Assembly (NCBI GenBank): GCA_034433515.1
Contig: DAOUAL010000038.1
Location: forward strand, 1-64,000
Length of the DNA: 64,000 nucleotides
Source of the DNA: DAOTXS01 sp034433515
Lineage (GTDB): Bacteria > Chloroflexota > Anaerolineae > UBA4142
Reading direction: 5' to 3'
In this document: positions 51,295 through 59,625 of the stretch, piece by piece
Layout: each line of letters begins with the position of its first letter
Position numbering within the stretch: the first letter of the stretch is position 1
The notes under the pieces: model-generated
What the model was told of the DNA's origin: nothing
Seen by the model: the letters and a program-made list of their open reading frames with translations, nothing else
The model's database searches: none
Position numbers and translations under genes: made by a program

Positions 51295-52332
51295 TTATCG
51301 TTTCGCTCTCTGATACTGGGTGGGCCATACCCAATCCACTCCCAACGCACGCGCCGCGTCCAGCGCCCAATGCGGATGGCGTAACAACTCGCGTCCTAAC
51401 GCCACCAGATCCGCACGACCATTCTGCACAATTTCCTCCGCCATTTCCGGCGACGAAATCAACCCAACGGTCATCGTTGCCACGTTGGCTTGATGCCGGA
51501 TTTTTTCTGCAAACGGAATTTGATAACCCGGTCCAAAAGGTGGCACGACCGGCGCATTCCCGCCGGACGAACAATCCACCAAATCCACACCGTGTTCCTT
51601 GAGCCAACATGCAACCTGAACTTGATCATCAATCGTCAGACCACCTTCCACCCAATCGGTGCAAGACAAGCGGACAATGACCGGGAACGAGTCTGGCACC
51701 AGACCGCGCACCGCATCCACCACACGCAACAACATTCGGGCACGATTTTGTAACGAGCCGCCGTACTCGTCGGAGCGATGATTGGAAAGCGGCGACAAGA
51801 ATTCGTGCAAGAGATAGCCATGCGCGGAATGAATTTCGATCGCGTCATAGCCCACCGCCAACGCACGTTGCGCCGCAGAACGAAATGCGGCTACAATCTC
51901 GTCAATCTCAGCGAGCGATAATTCGTGTGGCGTAACCCAATCGGTATCAAAGGGAATCGCGCTGGGAGCCACCGGCACGGTTGCGCCGTAACCCTTGTGC
52001 GCGCTCCACGCCTTGCGGCCCGCATGCGCGAGTTGAACACCCATCGCCGCACCTTGCGCTTGACACAAGCGTACGATGCGTGCAAGTGGTTCAATCTGCG
52101 CATCGTTCCACAAGCCCAAATCGTTCGCGCTGATCCGTCCGCGTGCTTCGACCGCGGTGGCTTCGGAGATGATCATCCCTACTCCCCCGGTAGCGCGCGA
52201 AACGTAATGCGCCAAATGCCAATCGGTTGCTAGTCCATCCTCCGCCGCCGAGTACATACACATCGGCGACATGACCACACGGTTGCGCAAAGTAACATTA
52301 CGCAGAGCAAATGATGAAAATAATTTTGCCAT
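51295..52332 (-). CDS. namA: NADH:flavin oxidoreductase / Old Yellow Enzyme (YqjM-like)
   Basis: 345 aa TIM barrel. VVMSPMCMYSAAEDGLATDW has the Cys typical of the YqjM (thermophilic-like) class; HAGRKAW, GYDAIEIHSAHGYLLHEFLS and a C-terminal ADLVALGRELLRHPHW complete the FMN and substrate sites. Reduces activated C=C bonds (enals, enones, nitro-compounds) using NAD(P)H. Stands alone with the shared terminator. Confidence 0.93.
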   Translation of the reverse strand: MAKLFSSFALRNVTLRNRVVMSPMCMYSAAEDGLATDWHLAHYVSRATGGVGMIISEATAVEARGRISANDLGLWNDAQIEPLARIVRLCQAQGAAMGVQLAHAGRKAWSAHKGYGATVPVAPSAIPFDTDWVTPHELSLAEIDEIVAAFRSAAQRALAVGYDAIEIHSAHGYLLHEFLSPLSNHRSDEYGGSLQNRARMLLRVVDAVRGLVPDSFPVIVRLSCTDWVEGGLTIDDQVQVACWLKEHGVDLVDCSSGGNAPVVPPFGPGYQIPFAEKIRHQANVATMTVGLISSPEMAEEIVQNGRADLVALGRELLRHPHWALDAARALGVDWVWPTQYQRAKR

Positions 52333-52409
52333 TGCAATCCTCGATTATGGGGGTTGACTCTATTATGCACACAGATTGGCAGAATGACAAATCTCTCAAA
52401 AAACCGGGG

Positions 52410-52758
52410 TAATTCACTTTCGGGGGGAACTTGGCTCCCGAATGCCACCCGTTTGACGTCAGGTAGGCGTGACTAGTAGTGCAACAAAAGTGCGTGGTGA
52501 AAACTCGATTTTTAGCCACGTCTGTCAATGTCTTCCCATCAGTCTGGTATACAACTATTTCATGTTGGTGCACTCGCATCTGTTTTTGACCCTCAACCTG
52601 TTTTTCGCACCTCGCCGTGGGATGTTTCCTCTCTCATCCCCCCTCGCCCCCTTCTCTCCCCGCTTTGCGGCGTGGGGAGGGGGCAGGGGGTAGGACTATT
52701 CCGCTAGCGAAGGTGCAAGACTCGAGCACGAAACACATCTGTCCCCCAAAGTGAATTA
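52410..52758. mobile_element. MITE-like element T, copy B, interrupted by MITE M
   Basis: Begins TAATTCACTTTCGGGGGGA and ends GTCCCCCAAAGTGAATTA, inverted repeats of each other. Apart from the insert at 52478-52574 it aligns with 21530-21774 (TTTGACGTCAGGTAGGCGTG, CATCTGTTTTTGACCCTCAA, CCGCTAGCGAAGGTGC). The gap 52333-52835 contains no intact gene. Confidence 0.8.
52478..52574. mobile_element. MITE M, copy 2, nested in element T
   Basis: Ends AGTGCAACAAAAG and CATGTTGGTGCACT, same core as 49508-49607. Compared with the uninterrupted copy at 21590-21600 it sits between GGCGTGACT and CGCATCTG; the trinucleotide ACT is present at both sides. Confidence 0.8.
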
Positions 52759-52773
52759 CACCCAAAAAACAAG

Positions 52774-52806
52774 AAACCCGCTTTCTCGGTTTGAGAAAAC
52801 GGGTTT
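52774..52806 (-). terminator. Terminator of the fad operon
   Basis: Stem AAACCCGCTTTCTC / GAGAAAACGGGTTT (one mismatch). On the minus strand it is followed by CTTGTTTTTTGGG. Confidence 0.7.
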
Positions 52807-52835
52807 TCCGATTACGGCATTCCTAATCGTTGGTT

Positions 52836-52911
52836 CTATCTGAGCATTTTGAGCGTTTCACGCATCCGGCGTTCACGTGTTTCATCGCTCAACCATCGTC
52901 GCCTCGCCGTT
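52836..52911 (-). pseudogene. Possible remnant of a YdeI/OmpD-associated protein C-terminus
   Basis: The minus frame just after the fadD stop reads WLSDETRERRMRETLKMLR and stop, which resembles the C-terminal helix of YdeI/OmpD-associated family proteins. No start or upstream part exists; the preceding codons belong to the shadow of fadD. It may be chance. Confidence 0.3.
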
Positions 52912-54588
52912 TTATTTCTTCGCCAACTCTTCATCGCGCAAGGTTCGCCGCAGAATCTTGCCCACCATCGTCTTGGGGAGCGCATCGCGGAACTCGATCT
53001 CGCGGGGGACTTTGTAGCGGGTAAGGTTTTGCCGGCAATATTCGATGATCTCTTCCGCAGTGGCGGTTTCACCCGGCTTGAGGACGATGAACGCTTTGAC
53101 ATTCTCGCCGCGCTGAATATCGGGGATGCCGACTACGGCGGCTTCTAGCACCTTGGGATGCTGATACAACACTTCTTCGATTTCACGCGGATAAACGTTA
53201 AACCCACCCACGATGAACATATCTTTTTTGCGATCAACCACTTTGAAGAAACCGTCTTCATCCATCGTCCCCAAATCGCCGGTGAGGAAATAGCCATCGG
53301 GCAACATCACCTTGGCGGTTTCGTCCGGCTTGTTCCAATACCCTAGCATCACTTGCGGACTTTTGATCGCAATCTCGCCCACTTGGCCCACCGGCAAATC
53401 GGCACCAGTGACCGGGTCAACGATCTTGGACAAGGTATTTGGTAAGGGCACACCAATCGTTCCGATTTTGCGCGTGCCACTCATCGGATTGACGTGCGTG
53501 GGTGAGCAGGTTTCTGTAAGACCATACCCTTCGACGAGTTTACCACCGGTGATGCGTTCAAAGGTGTTTTGCACTTCTGCGGGTAGAGGCGCCGCGCCAC
53601 TGGTGCAGGATTTGATGGACGTGAGATCGAATTTCTTGAGGTCTTTGTAGTTGTTGATGGCGGCATACATTGTGGGCACGCCGGAGAAAATCGTGGGACG
53701 ATGTTTGTGTGCGGCTTTGAGAACCGTCGGCAAATCGCGCGGGTTGGGGATGAGAATCATGGCTGCACCTTCATGGACGCCGGTGTTCATCACACACGTC
53801 ATTCCAAAACTGTGAAAGAGCGGTAGCGCGCCCATAAACACATCTTTGCCCGGCTCGCGTGCTACAAACCAAGACAAGGTGATTGCCGCTTGTGCGACCA
53901 AGTTGCGATGGGTGAGCATCGCACCTTTGGAGACGCCGGTGGTGCCGCCAGTATAACCCAGCACCGCTACTTCTTCTTGCTTGACCTCGACCGGTTTGAA
54001 TTCACCGGCTTGCTTGAGCAAGGTTTGGAAATCATACACCCCGGGTTCGCCGCTCACCTGGGGCTTGTGTCCTTCTTTCTTTTCTTTGGCAAGGGTGAAC
54101 AAAACCTTGAGCACCGGCGGAAAGTATTCTTTGATGTTGCTCAAGATAATCCGCTTGAACGGTGTTTGCGCGCGTGCTTCACGAATTGTTTTCCAACTCA
54201 TTGTCAACGCAACAATCGTTTCCGAACCACTGTCAGTCGCTTGGTAGGCAAGTTCGCGCGGAACGTACTGCGGATTCGTCGGCACGACGATGGCGCCAGC
54301 GCGCAGAATCCCATAGAACGCGATGACGAATTGCGGCGTGTTGGGCATATAAATCATCACGCGGTCGCCTTGCTTTATGCCGAGTCCCTGCAACGCCGCC
54401 GCGAACCGCGTGGCTGCCGTATCCAACTCGCGGTAGGTCATCTTGTGATCGAAGAAAATGATGGCAGTGTTGTTTGGATATTTTTCCGCCGCCATCGTCA
54501 GCGATTGGTGGAGCGTGTGCGATGGAATCTCCACTGTCTCGGGTACGCCGGGTTCGTAGAATTTAACCCAGGGTTTTGAGTCGTTCAT
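52912..54588 (-). CDS. fadD: Long-chain acyl-CoA synthetase
   Basis: 558 aa ANL ligase. P-loop GYTGGTTGVSKGAMLTH, GYGLTETCSPTHVNP, LTGDLGTMDEDGFFKVVDRK and the C-terminal Lys in KTMVGKILRRTL. It activates fatty acids to acyl-CoA via acyl-AMP. ATG 54588 has AGGAGGAACACC upstream; the longer frame has no ribosome-binding site. Paralogue of the ligase half at 1381-3849. Third gene of the fad operon. Confidence 0.93.
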   Translation of the reverse strand: MNDSKPWVKFYEPGVPETVEIPSHTLHQSLTMAAEKYPNNTAIIFFDHKMTYRELDTAATRFAAALQGLGIKQGDRVMIYMPNTPQFVIAFYGILRAGAIVVPTNPQYVPRELAYQATDSGSETIVALTMSWKTIREARAQTPFKRIILSNIKEYFPPVLKVLFTLAKEKKEGHKPQVSGEPGVYDFQTLLKQAGEFKPVEVKQEEVAVLGYTGGTTGVSKGAMLTHRNLVAQAAITLSWFVAREPGKDVFMGALPLFHSFGMTCVMNTGVHEGAAMILIPNPRDLPTVLKAAHKHRPTIFSGVPTMYAAINNYKDLKKFDLTSIKSCTSGAAPLPAEVQNTFERITGGKLVEGYGLTETCSPTHVNPMSGTRKIGTIGVPLPNTLSKIVDPVTGADLPVGQVGEIAIKSPQVMLGYWNKPDETAKVMLPDGYFLTGDLGTMDEDGFFKVVDRKKDMFIVGGFNVYPREIEEVLYQHPKVLEAAVVGIPDIQRGENVKAFIVLKPGETATAEEIIEYCRQNLTRYKVPREIEFRDALPKTMVGKILRRTLRDEELAKK

Positions 54589-54610
54589 GGTGTTCCTCCT
54601 CTGACAGATT

Positions 54611-54654
54611 GCACAAACGCGGAGACGATCACCCTGGTTACCTCCGCGTTGTGC
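54611..54654. promoter_or_regulatory. Inverted repeat before fadD (hairpin 1)
   Basis: GCACAAACGCGGAG pairs with CTCCGCGTTGTGC around a 16-base loop, 23 bases upstream of the fadD start. It could be an operator or an attenuating structure. Confidence 0.5.
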
Positions 54655-54703
54655 GACCATTATTTAATCGAGGTTTTCAAAAATCCTCGCAGCCCCCAAT
54701 GAT

Positions 54704-54763
54704 GAATCAACGCCAGGCAACATAGCATAATTAGGGAGCGGAGACTGCCCCGGGCGTTGATTC
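54704..54763. promoter_or_regulatory. Inverted repeat after fadA (hairpin 2)
   Basis: GAATCAACGCC and GGCGTTGATTC are perfect arms separated by 38 bases. It occupies the rest of the 197-base fadA-fadD gap. Confidence 0.5.
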
Positions 54764-54785
54764 ATTCCTATCGCCGCTACACAGT

Positions 54786-55964
54786 TCATTCAAGATTCTC
54801 AAAGATACCGGCTGCGCCCATCCCTCCACCAATACACATCGAGACCAAGCCAAACTGCACCTTGCGGCGTTTCATCTCGTTGATGATTTGCACCGTCAGC
54901 TTGGCACCCGTCGCACCGAGCGGATGCCCCAGCGCAATCGCTCCACCGTTGACATTCACCTTCTCTTCGTCCAACTCCAACTTGCGCACCACGGCGAGCG
55001 CTTGCGCGGCGAATGCCTCGTTCAACTCGATCACGCCAATATCATCCAGTTTCAGCCCGGCAAGTTTCAACGCTTTGGGAATTGCCTCGATCGGACCGAT
55101 ACCCATAATTTCCGGCGGTACGCCAGCGACTGCGAACGCGCGCATCTTGACGAGGGGCTTGAGCCCCAATGCCTTGGCCCGTTCGTGATCCATCACTACC
55201 ACGGCGGCTGCCCCATCGCTCGTCTGCGATGAGTTGCCGGCGGTTACCGTGCCCCCTTGCTGAAATGCCGGTTTTAGATTGGCGAGCGCTTGGAGCGTGG
55301 TATCACGACGCGGACCTTCGTCCACATTGAACACATACTGGGTCTCGACCTTTTTGCCATCGAGCATTTCCACCATCGCAACATTCAACGGGACGATTTC
55401 GTCTTTGAACTTGCCAGCGTCAATCGCCGCGATCGCGCGTTGATGACTGCGCAACGAAAACTTGTCTTGATCCTCACGCGAGATGTTGTACTCGCGCGCG
55501 ACGTTTTCCGCCGTCAAGCCCATCCCCAAGTACACGCCCGGATATTCCAGCGCCATATACGGATTCGGGGCAAAGTGAAAGCCGGTCATTGGCACCATAC
55601 TCATAGACTCGACGCCACCAGCGATAATCGCCTTGCCCCACCCCACCATCACTTGTTGGGCTGCCAGCGCGATGGCTTGCATACCCGACGAGCAAAAGCG
55701 ATTGATCGTCATCGCCGGAACCGTGTACGGCAAACCGGCGCGCAACGCCACCACGCGCGAAACGTTCAATCCTTGCTCGCCTTCCGGGAAGGCGCATCCC
55801 AGAATCACATCATCAACATCACTGGCTTGCAAGGCAGGCGCGCGTTTCAATGCTTCGGCGACCACCGCAGCCGCCATATCTTCGGGCCGATAGGTGCGCA
55901 ACTTGCCGCGCGGCGCTTTGCCGACGGCGGTGCGTACAGCAGAAACGATGACTGCTTCAGGCAT
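54786..55964 (-). CDS. fadA: Acetyl-CoA C-acyltransferase (beta-ketothiolase)
   Basis: 392 aa. Nucleophilic Cys in INRFCSSGMQA (about 91); NVNGGAIALGHPLGATGAKL and CIGGGMGAAGIFE provide His and the second Cys. VRTAVGKAPRGKLRTYRPED near the start is typical of FadA-type degradative thiolases. Cleaves 3-ketoacyl-CoA. It lies 10 bases after the FadB-like gene, so the two form the classical multienzyme pair. Confidence 0.95.
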   Translation of the reverse strand: MPEAVIVSAVRTAVGKAPRGKLRTYRPEDMAAAVVAEALKRAPALQASDVDDVILGCAFPEGEQGLNVSRVVALRAGLPYTVPAMTINRFCSSGMQAIALAAQQVMVGWGKAIIAGGVESMSMVPMTGFHFAPNPYMALEYPGVYLGMGLTAENVAREYNISREDQDKFSLRSHQRAIAAIDAGKFKDEIVPLNVAMVEMLDGKKVETQYVFNVDEGPRRDTTLQALANLKPAFQQGGTVTAGNSSQTSDGAAAVVVMDHERAKALGLKPLVKMRAFAVAGVPPEIMGIGPIEAIPKALKLAGLKLDDIGVIELNEAFAAQALAVVRKLELDEEKVNVNGGAIALGHPLGATGAKLTVQIINEMKRRKVQFGLVSMCIGGGMGAAGIFENLE

Positions 55965-55974
55965 AGTGTTCCTC

Positions 55975-58359
55975 CTAATTCCTCAAAATCTTCCCGGTGT
56001 TCAAAAAGTGCGAAATGCGTTCACGTGTCTTTTCCTCGCCGCAGAGCGAGATGAACGCCTCGCGCTCCAGATCGAGAATGTACTGTTCGTCCACCCATGT
56101 GGGCGAGGTGAGATGGCCACCGCACAGCACATACGCTAGTTTACCGCCCACCACCGCATCGTGTTCAGACGCGTACTTGCCCTGCACCATCGAATACAAT
56201 GCCACGCGCAACGCGGCAAGCATGCGTTCACCGGCGGCATAAATGATCTTGCCACGCACCGGCGGACGATATCCTTCAGCGACCATCTGCAACACCGTAC
56301 GTTTCGCTTCGGCGATGAGTTGATCGCGATTCATCACGACGCGATCCGAGGGTGCAAAGAATCCCATCTGCTTGGCTTCTTCTGCGCTCGTGGCGACCTT
56401 CCCCAAGCCAATCGTTTCAAACACGCGTTGCAGGAACGGAAGCGGATCAACATTCGGCGTTTGCATGGCTGGCGAAACGACCCGGCGCAACATTTCTTTG
56501 CAACCGCCACCCGCCGGAATCAAACCCATTCCCACTTCGACCAAGCCTACGTACGATTCTGCGTGCGCGACGATGCGGGCGCCTGCCATCGCTACTTCGC
56601 AACCGCCGCCCAAGGTGTACTGGAACGGGGCAGTAACAATCGGCTTGGGACTGTAACGCACTGCCATCAAAAAGTCTTGCAGGGCTTTGGCGACGGCATC
56701 AATCTTGTCCCACTCTTTGGCTTCCGCCGCCATATAAATCGTCATCACGTTCGCGCCGGCAGAGAACGCTTCACCTTGATTGCCGATCACCATCCCCACA
56801 AAATTCTTTTCGACTTCTTGCATTGCCGCGGTAGCAACTTCAACGATGCCTTCATCGAGCGCGTTCATCTTGGTGTGGAACTCGAGACACGCCACCCCAT
56901 CGCCCAAATCAATCAACGAGGCGCTATCGTTCGACGTGATGACCTTTTGATTCTTGAGCACAATCACGTTCTTGGGTTTGGGCAAGGGGCGATAACTCTT
57001 GGTCTTCAAATCGTAATAGTTGCCATCCTGATAGAAACTGGAATGACCGGTGGCGAGCATTTCCTTGACCCACGGCGCCACCGCGATGCCTTCCTTTTCC
57101 ATTCGCGCGACGGTTTCCGCCACGCCCAGCATATCCCAGATTTCAAAGGGACCGGCTTCATTCGCAAAGCCCCACTTCATCGCGTTGTCAATTGCGTAAA
57201 TCTCATCCGCGATTTCCGGGACGCGATGCGAGGCGTACGCCAGCGAACGCGCCGTGGTTGCCCAGATGAATTGCGCTGCGCGATCGTTTTGGGAAACGAT
57301 GTAACGTAATTTCTCGCCGAGCGTATCGTAAAATTCCGCGTTCGTGATCGAATCGTAATGCACTTTTTTCGGCGGAACGTATTCCAGCGTCTTGGGATCA
57401 AGTACGTGGAACTCGCGCTTGTCGCCCACACGGACTTCTTTATAGAAACCTTGTTTGGCTTTGTTCCCAAGCCAGCCGCGCTTGACCAATTCGTCCAACA
57501 AGCCCGGCTCTTTTAAATCCTCGCGCGATTCATCTTCAGGCACGGCTTCGTACAAATTCTTCGCGACGTGATACATCACATCAATACCCACCAAATCGAG
57601 CAAGCGATACGACGCCGTCTTGGGACGCCCAATGATCGGTCCCGTAAAATCGTCCACTTCGTTGAATGAATAGCCATGCTCCAGCGTGTACTTGAGCGCA
57701 TAGATGCCCATATGCGTCCCGATGCGGTTCGCAATAAAGTTGGGGCGATCCTTGCACAGCACTACGCCTTTGCCCAGCACATTCTCCCCAAACTCCATCA
57801 CGAACTGCAAAACCTCTGGCAAAGTCTTGGGCGATGGAATGACTTCGAGCAGTTTGAGGTAGCGTGGCGGATTAAAAAAATGTGTGCCGAGGAAATGTTG
57901 TTGGAACGATTCGGAACGGCCGGCGCAAATGTCCTTGATCGGAATACCGGAGGTGTTCGTCGTGACGATGCTGTCCGGTTTGCGCACCGCATCAATGCGC
58001 GCCATCAAGTCTTGCTTGATTTTCAAGTTCTCGATGATCACCTCGATGATCCAATCCGACTGTGCAACGAAATCGAAATTGTCTTCGAGGTTGCCCACCG
58101 TGATGCGGTCAGCGACTTGGGGGGTAAAAAGTGCAGCGGGGCGGGCTTTTTTTACCGCATCCAACCCGGCGTTTACAATCCGATTACGGACGACCGGGTC
58201 TTGGAGCGTCAGCCCTTTCTTTTCTTCTTCGGGGGTTAACTTGTTCGGGACGATATCGAGCAAATACGCCGGAATGCCGGCGTTGGCAAAGTGCGCAGCA
58301 ATCGCGCCGCCCATCACACCCGAACCGATCACACACACCCGATTGATCGAATGCGTCAT
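55975..58359 (-). CDS. fadN: 3-hydroxyacyl-CoA dehydrogenase / enoyl-CoA hydratase (FadN/FadB-like)
   Basis: 794 aa, dehydrogenase domain first, hydratase domain last, as in Bacillus FadN. NAD loop VCVIGSGVMGGAIAAHFANA (about 9-28), HFFNPPRYLKLLEVIPS, and FIANRIGTHMGIYALKY in the first half; crotonase segments GNQGEAFSAGANVMTIYMAA and GGGCEVAMAGARIVAHAESY in the second half with two possible Glu residues. Performs hydration and NAD-dependent oxidation of beta-oxidation intermediates. A TTGGAA-18-TATAAT promoter lies at 58491-58520. Confidence 0.95.
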   Translation of the reverse strand: MTHSINRVCVIGSGVMGGAIAAHFANAGIPAYLLDIVPNKLTPEEEKKGLTLQDPVVRNRIVNAGLDAVKKARPAALFTPQVADRITVGNLEDNFDFVAQSDWIIEVIIENLKIKQDLMARIDAVRKPDSIVTTNTSGIPIKDICAGRSESFQQHFLGTHFFNPPRYLKLLEVIPSPKTLPEVLQFVMEFGENVLGKGVVLCKDRPNFIANRIGTHMGIYALKYTLEHGYSFNEVDDFTGPIIGRPKTASYRLLDLVGIDVMYHVAKNLYEAVPEDESREDLKEPGLLDELVKRGWLGNKAKQGFYKEVRVGDKREFHVLDPKTLEYVPPKKVHYDSITNAEFYDTLGEKLRYIVSQNDRAAQFIWATTARSLAYASHRVPEIADEIYAIDNAMKWGFANEAGPFEIWDMLGVAETVARMEKEGIAVAPWVKEMLATGHSSFYQDGNYYDLKTKSYRPLPKPKNVIVLKNQKVITSNDSASLIDLGDGVACLEFHTKMNALDEGIVEVATAAMQEVEKNFVGMVIGNQGEAFSAGANVMTIYMAAEAKEWDKIDAVAKALQDFLMAVRYSPKPIVTAPFQYTLGGGCEVAMAGARIVAHAESYVGLVEVGMGLIPAGGGCKEMLRRVVSPAMQTPNVDPLPFLQRVFETIGLGKVATSAEEAKQMGFFAPSDRVVMNRDQLIAEAKRTVLQMVAEGYRPPVRGKIIYAAGERMLAALRVALYSMVQGKYASEHDAVVGGKLAYVLCGGHLTSPTWVDEQYILDLEREAFISLCGEEKTRERISHFLNTGKILRN

Positions 58360-58490
58360 TGCATTTTCCTCCTCTCTGATGTTGGGTTGCGATCTGTTGT
58401 TAAAATCAAATGCGCCCGGCGAGCGTTATGCCTGCGTTTCCTCACAAGCCCGTGTGTACGATCACTCGACGTGCGCAAAGCACCATTAAC

Positions 58491-58520
58491 ATTATAACAC
58501 TATTGCCGGAAAAATTCCAA
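58491..58520 (-). promoter_or_regulatory. Promoter of the fad operon
   Basis: Minus strand: -35 TTGGAA at 58515-58520, 18-base spacer, -10 TATAAT at 58491-58496, about 130 bases before the fadN-like start. Confidence 0.6.
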
Positions 58521-58528
58521 TTTTTGGA

Positions 58529-59488
58529 TTACTTTACATTCGACCGCACCTTGCGCAACTTGGCGATGAAAAAACCTTCCATTAGTGGCGAGGGCAAGAG
58601 GCGCACGGTGTTGCGCATCGCCGGCACAAACGCTTTGCCTTCCCATTCCGTTATCCCGGCTTGCACGCCCGCCACCGCTAATTCGATCGCTTCCACCTCA
58701 ATCACACCCGGTTCTTTTTGCAACATCCAATCAATCACTTGCTCGTTCTCTTCCGGCGATAACGTGCATGTCGAGTAAACGATAATGCCACCGGGCTTGG
58801 TTGCCGAGACAGCCGAGCGAAGCAGATGTTGTTGAATCGTGCTCAGGAATTGCACTTTGCGGAGCGACCAATCGCCAAACGATTTAGGATTGCCGGCTTC
58901 AAAGCGACCCTCCAAACTGCACGGTGCGTCCACCAGCGCCCGATCGAAATATTCCGGAAATTTTTTCCACAAATCCTCACCACTGGTCAAGCGCGTCCGC
59001 ACATTCGTTACGCCTTGCAATTTCAAATTGGCAACCAATTTATGCAAGCGAATCTTGCTCCGATCATTCGCCACGATTTCACCGGTGTTGCGCATCAGTG
59101 CAGCGATTTGCGTGGTCTTGCTGCCGGGCGCGGCGGCAAGGTCGAGAATTCTCTCGCCCGGTTGCGGATCCAGCACCAGCGGCGGCAACATACTCGATAA
59201 ACTTTGGACGTAGAGTTCGCCGTTCTGATACATCGGCGTGGCAATCAATTCCGCTTTCGATTTGTTGCGCAAGATGAATGCATCAGCATACCACGCCACC
59301 GCCTCAACGTGAAAATCCAGTTCGAATAACTTGGCAAGCAAATCGGTACGGGTCGTCTTGAGTGTGTTGACGCGAAATGTGGTGGGGCGGTGCACAAACG
59401 CGGCAAGCACTGCCTCCCTTTGGTCGGGCGGGACCAGAGGAGGCAAGCGTTGGAGAAATGCCGGTGGTAACGTGATTGGTTTGCTCAT
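58529..59488 (-). CDS. RsmB/NOP-family RNA m5C methyltransferase
   Basis: 319 aa. NOL1/NOP2/Sun signature: ILDLAAAPGSKTTQIAALM (SAM loop), VDAPCSLEGRFE, and the catalytic Cys in VYSTCTLSPEENEQVIDW. The N-terminal FRVNTLKTTRTDLLAKL is the RNA-recognition part. Shorter than E. coli RsmF and lacks the RsmB NusB-like domain. Methylates C5 of cytosine in rRNA or tRNA. Confidence 0.93.
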   Translation of the reverse strand: MSKPITLPPAFLQRLPPLVPPDQREAVLAAFVHRPTTFRVNTLKTTRTDLLAKLFELDFHVEAVAWYADAFILRNKSKAELIATPMYQNGELYVQSLSSMLPPLVLDPQPGERILDLAAAPGSKTTQIAALMRNTGEIVANDRSKIRLHKLVANLKLQGVTNVRTRLTSGEDLWKKFPEYFDRALVDAPCSLEGRFEAGNPKSFGDWSLRKVQFLSTIQQHLLRSAVSATKPGGIIVYSTCTLSPEENEQVIDWMLQKEPGVIEVEAIELAVAGVQAGITEWEGKAFVPAMRNTVRLLPSPLMEGFFIAKLRKVRSNVK

Positions 59489-59534
59489 TTCAGCGATATT
59501 GTAACATAACCCAAAGGCGGGAACAAATTGATTC

Positions 59535-59563
59535 TTGTTTTGCTCAACTTTTAGCGGTATAAT
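59535..59563 (+). promoter_or_regulatory. Promoter of the exosortase operon
   Basis: -35 TTGTTT at 59535-59540, 17-base spacer, -10 TATAAT at 59558-59563; about 63 bases before the exosortase start. Confidence 0.65.
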
Positions 59564-59625
59564 TTGATTACCGACGGGCTATGCCTTCCTCCCTCTTCGC
59601 AACGACCCCAAGCACTTGACCGCCG

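Noticed and set aside
52836..52911. A functional small gene after fadD
   Set aside because: Only a C-terminal-like fragment is present, without a start codon of its own; kept as a low-confidence remnant.
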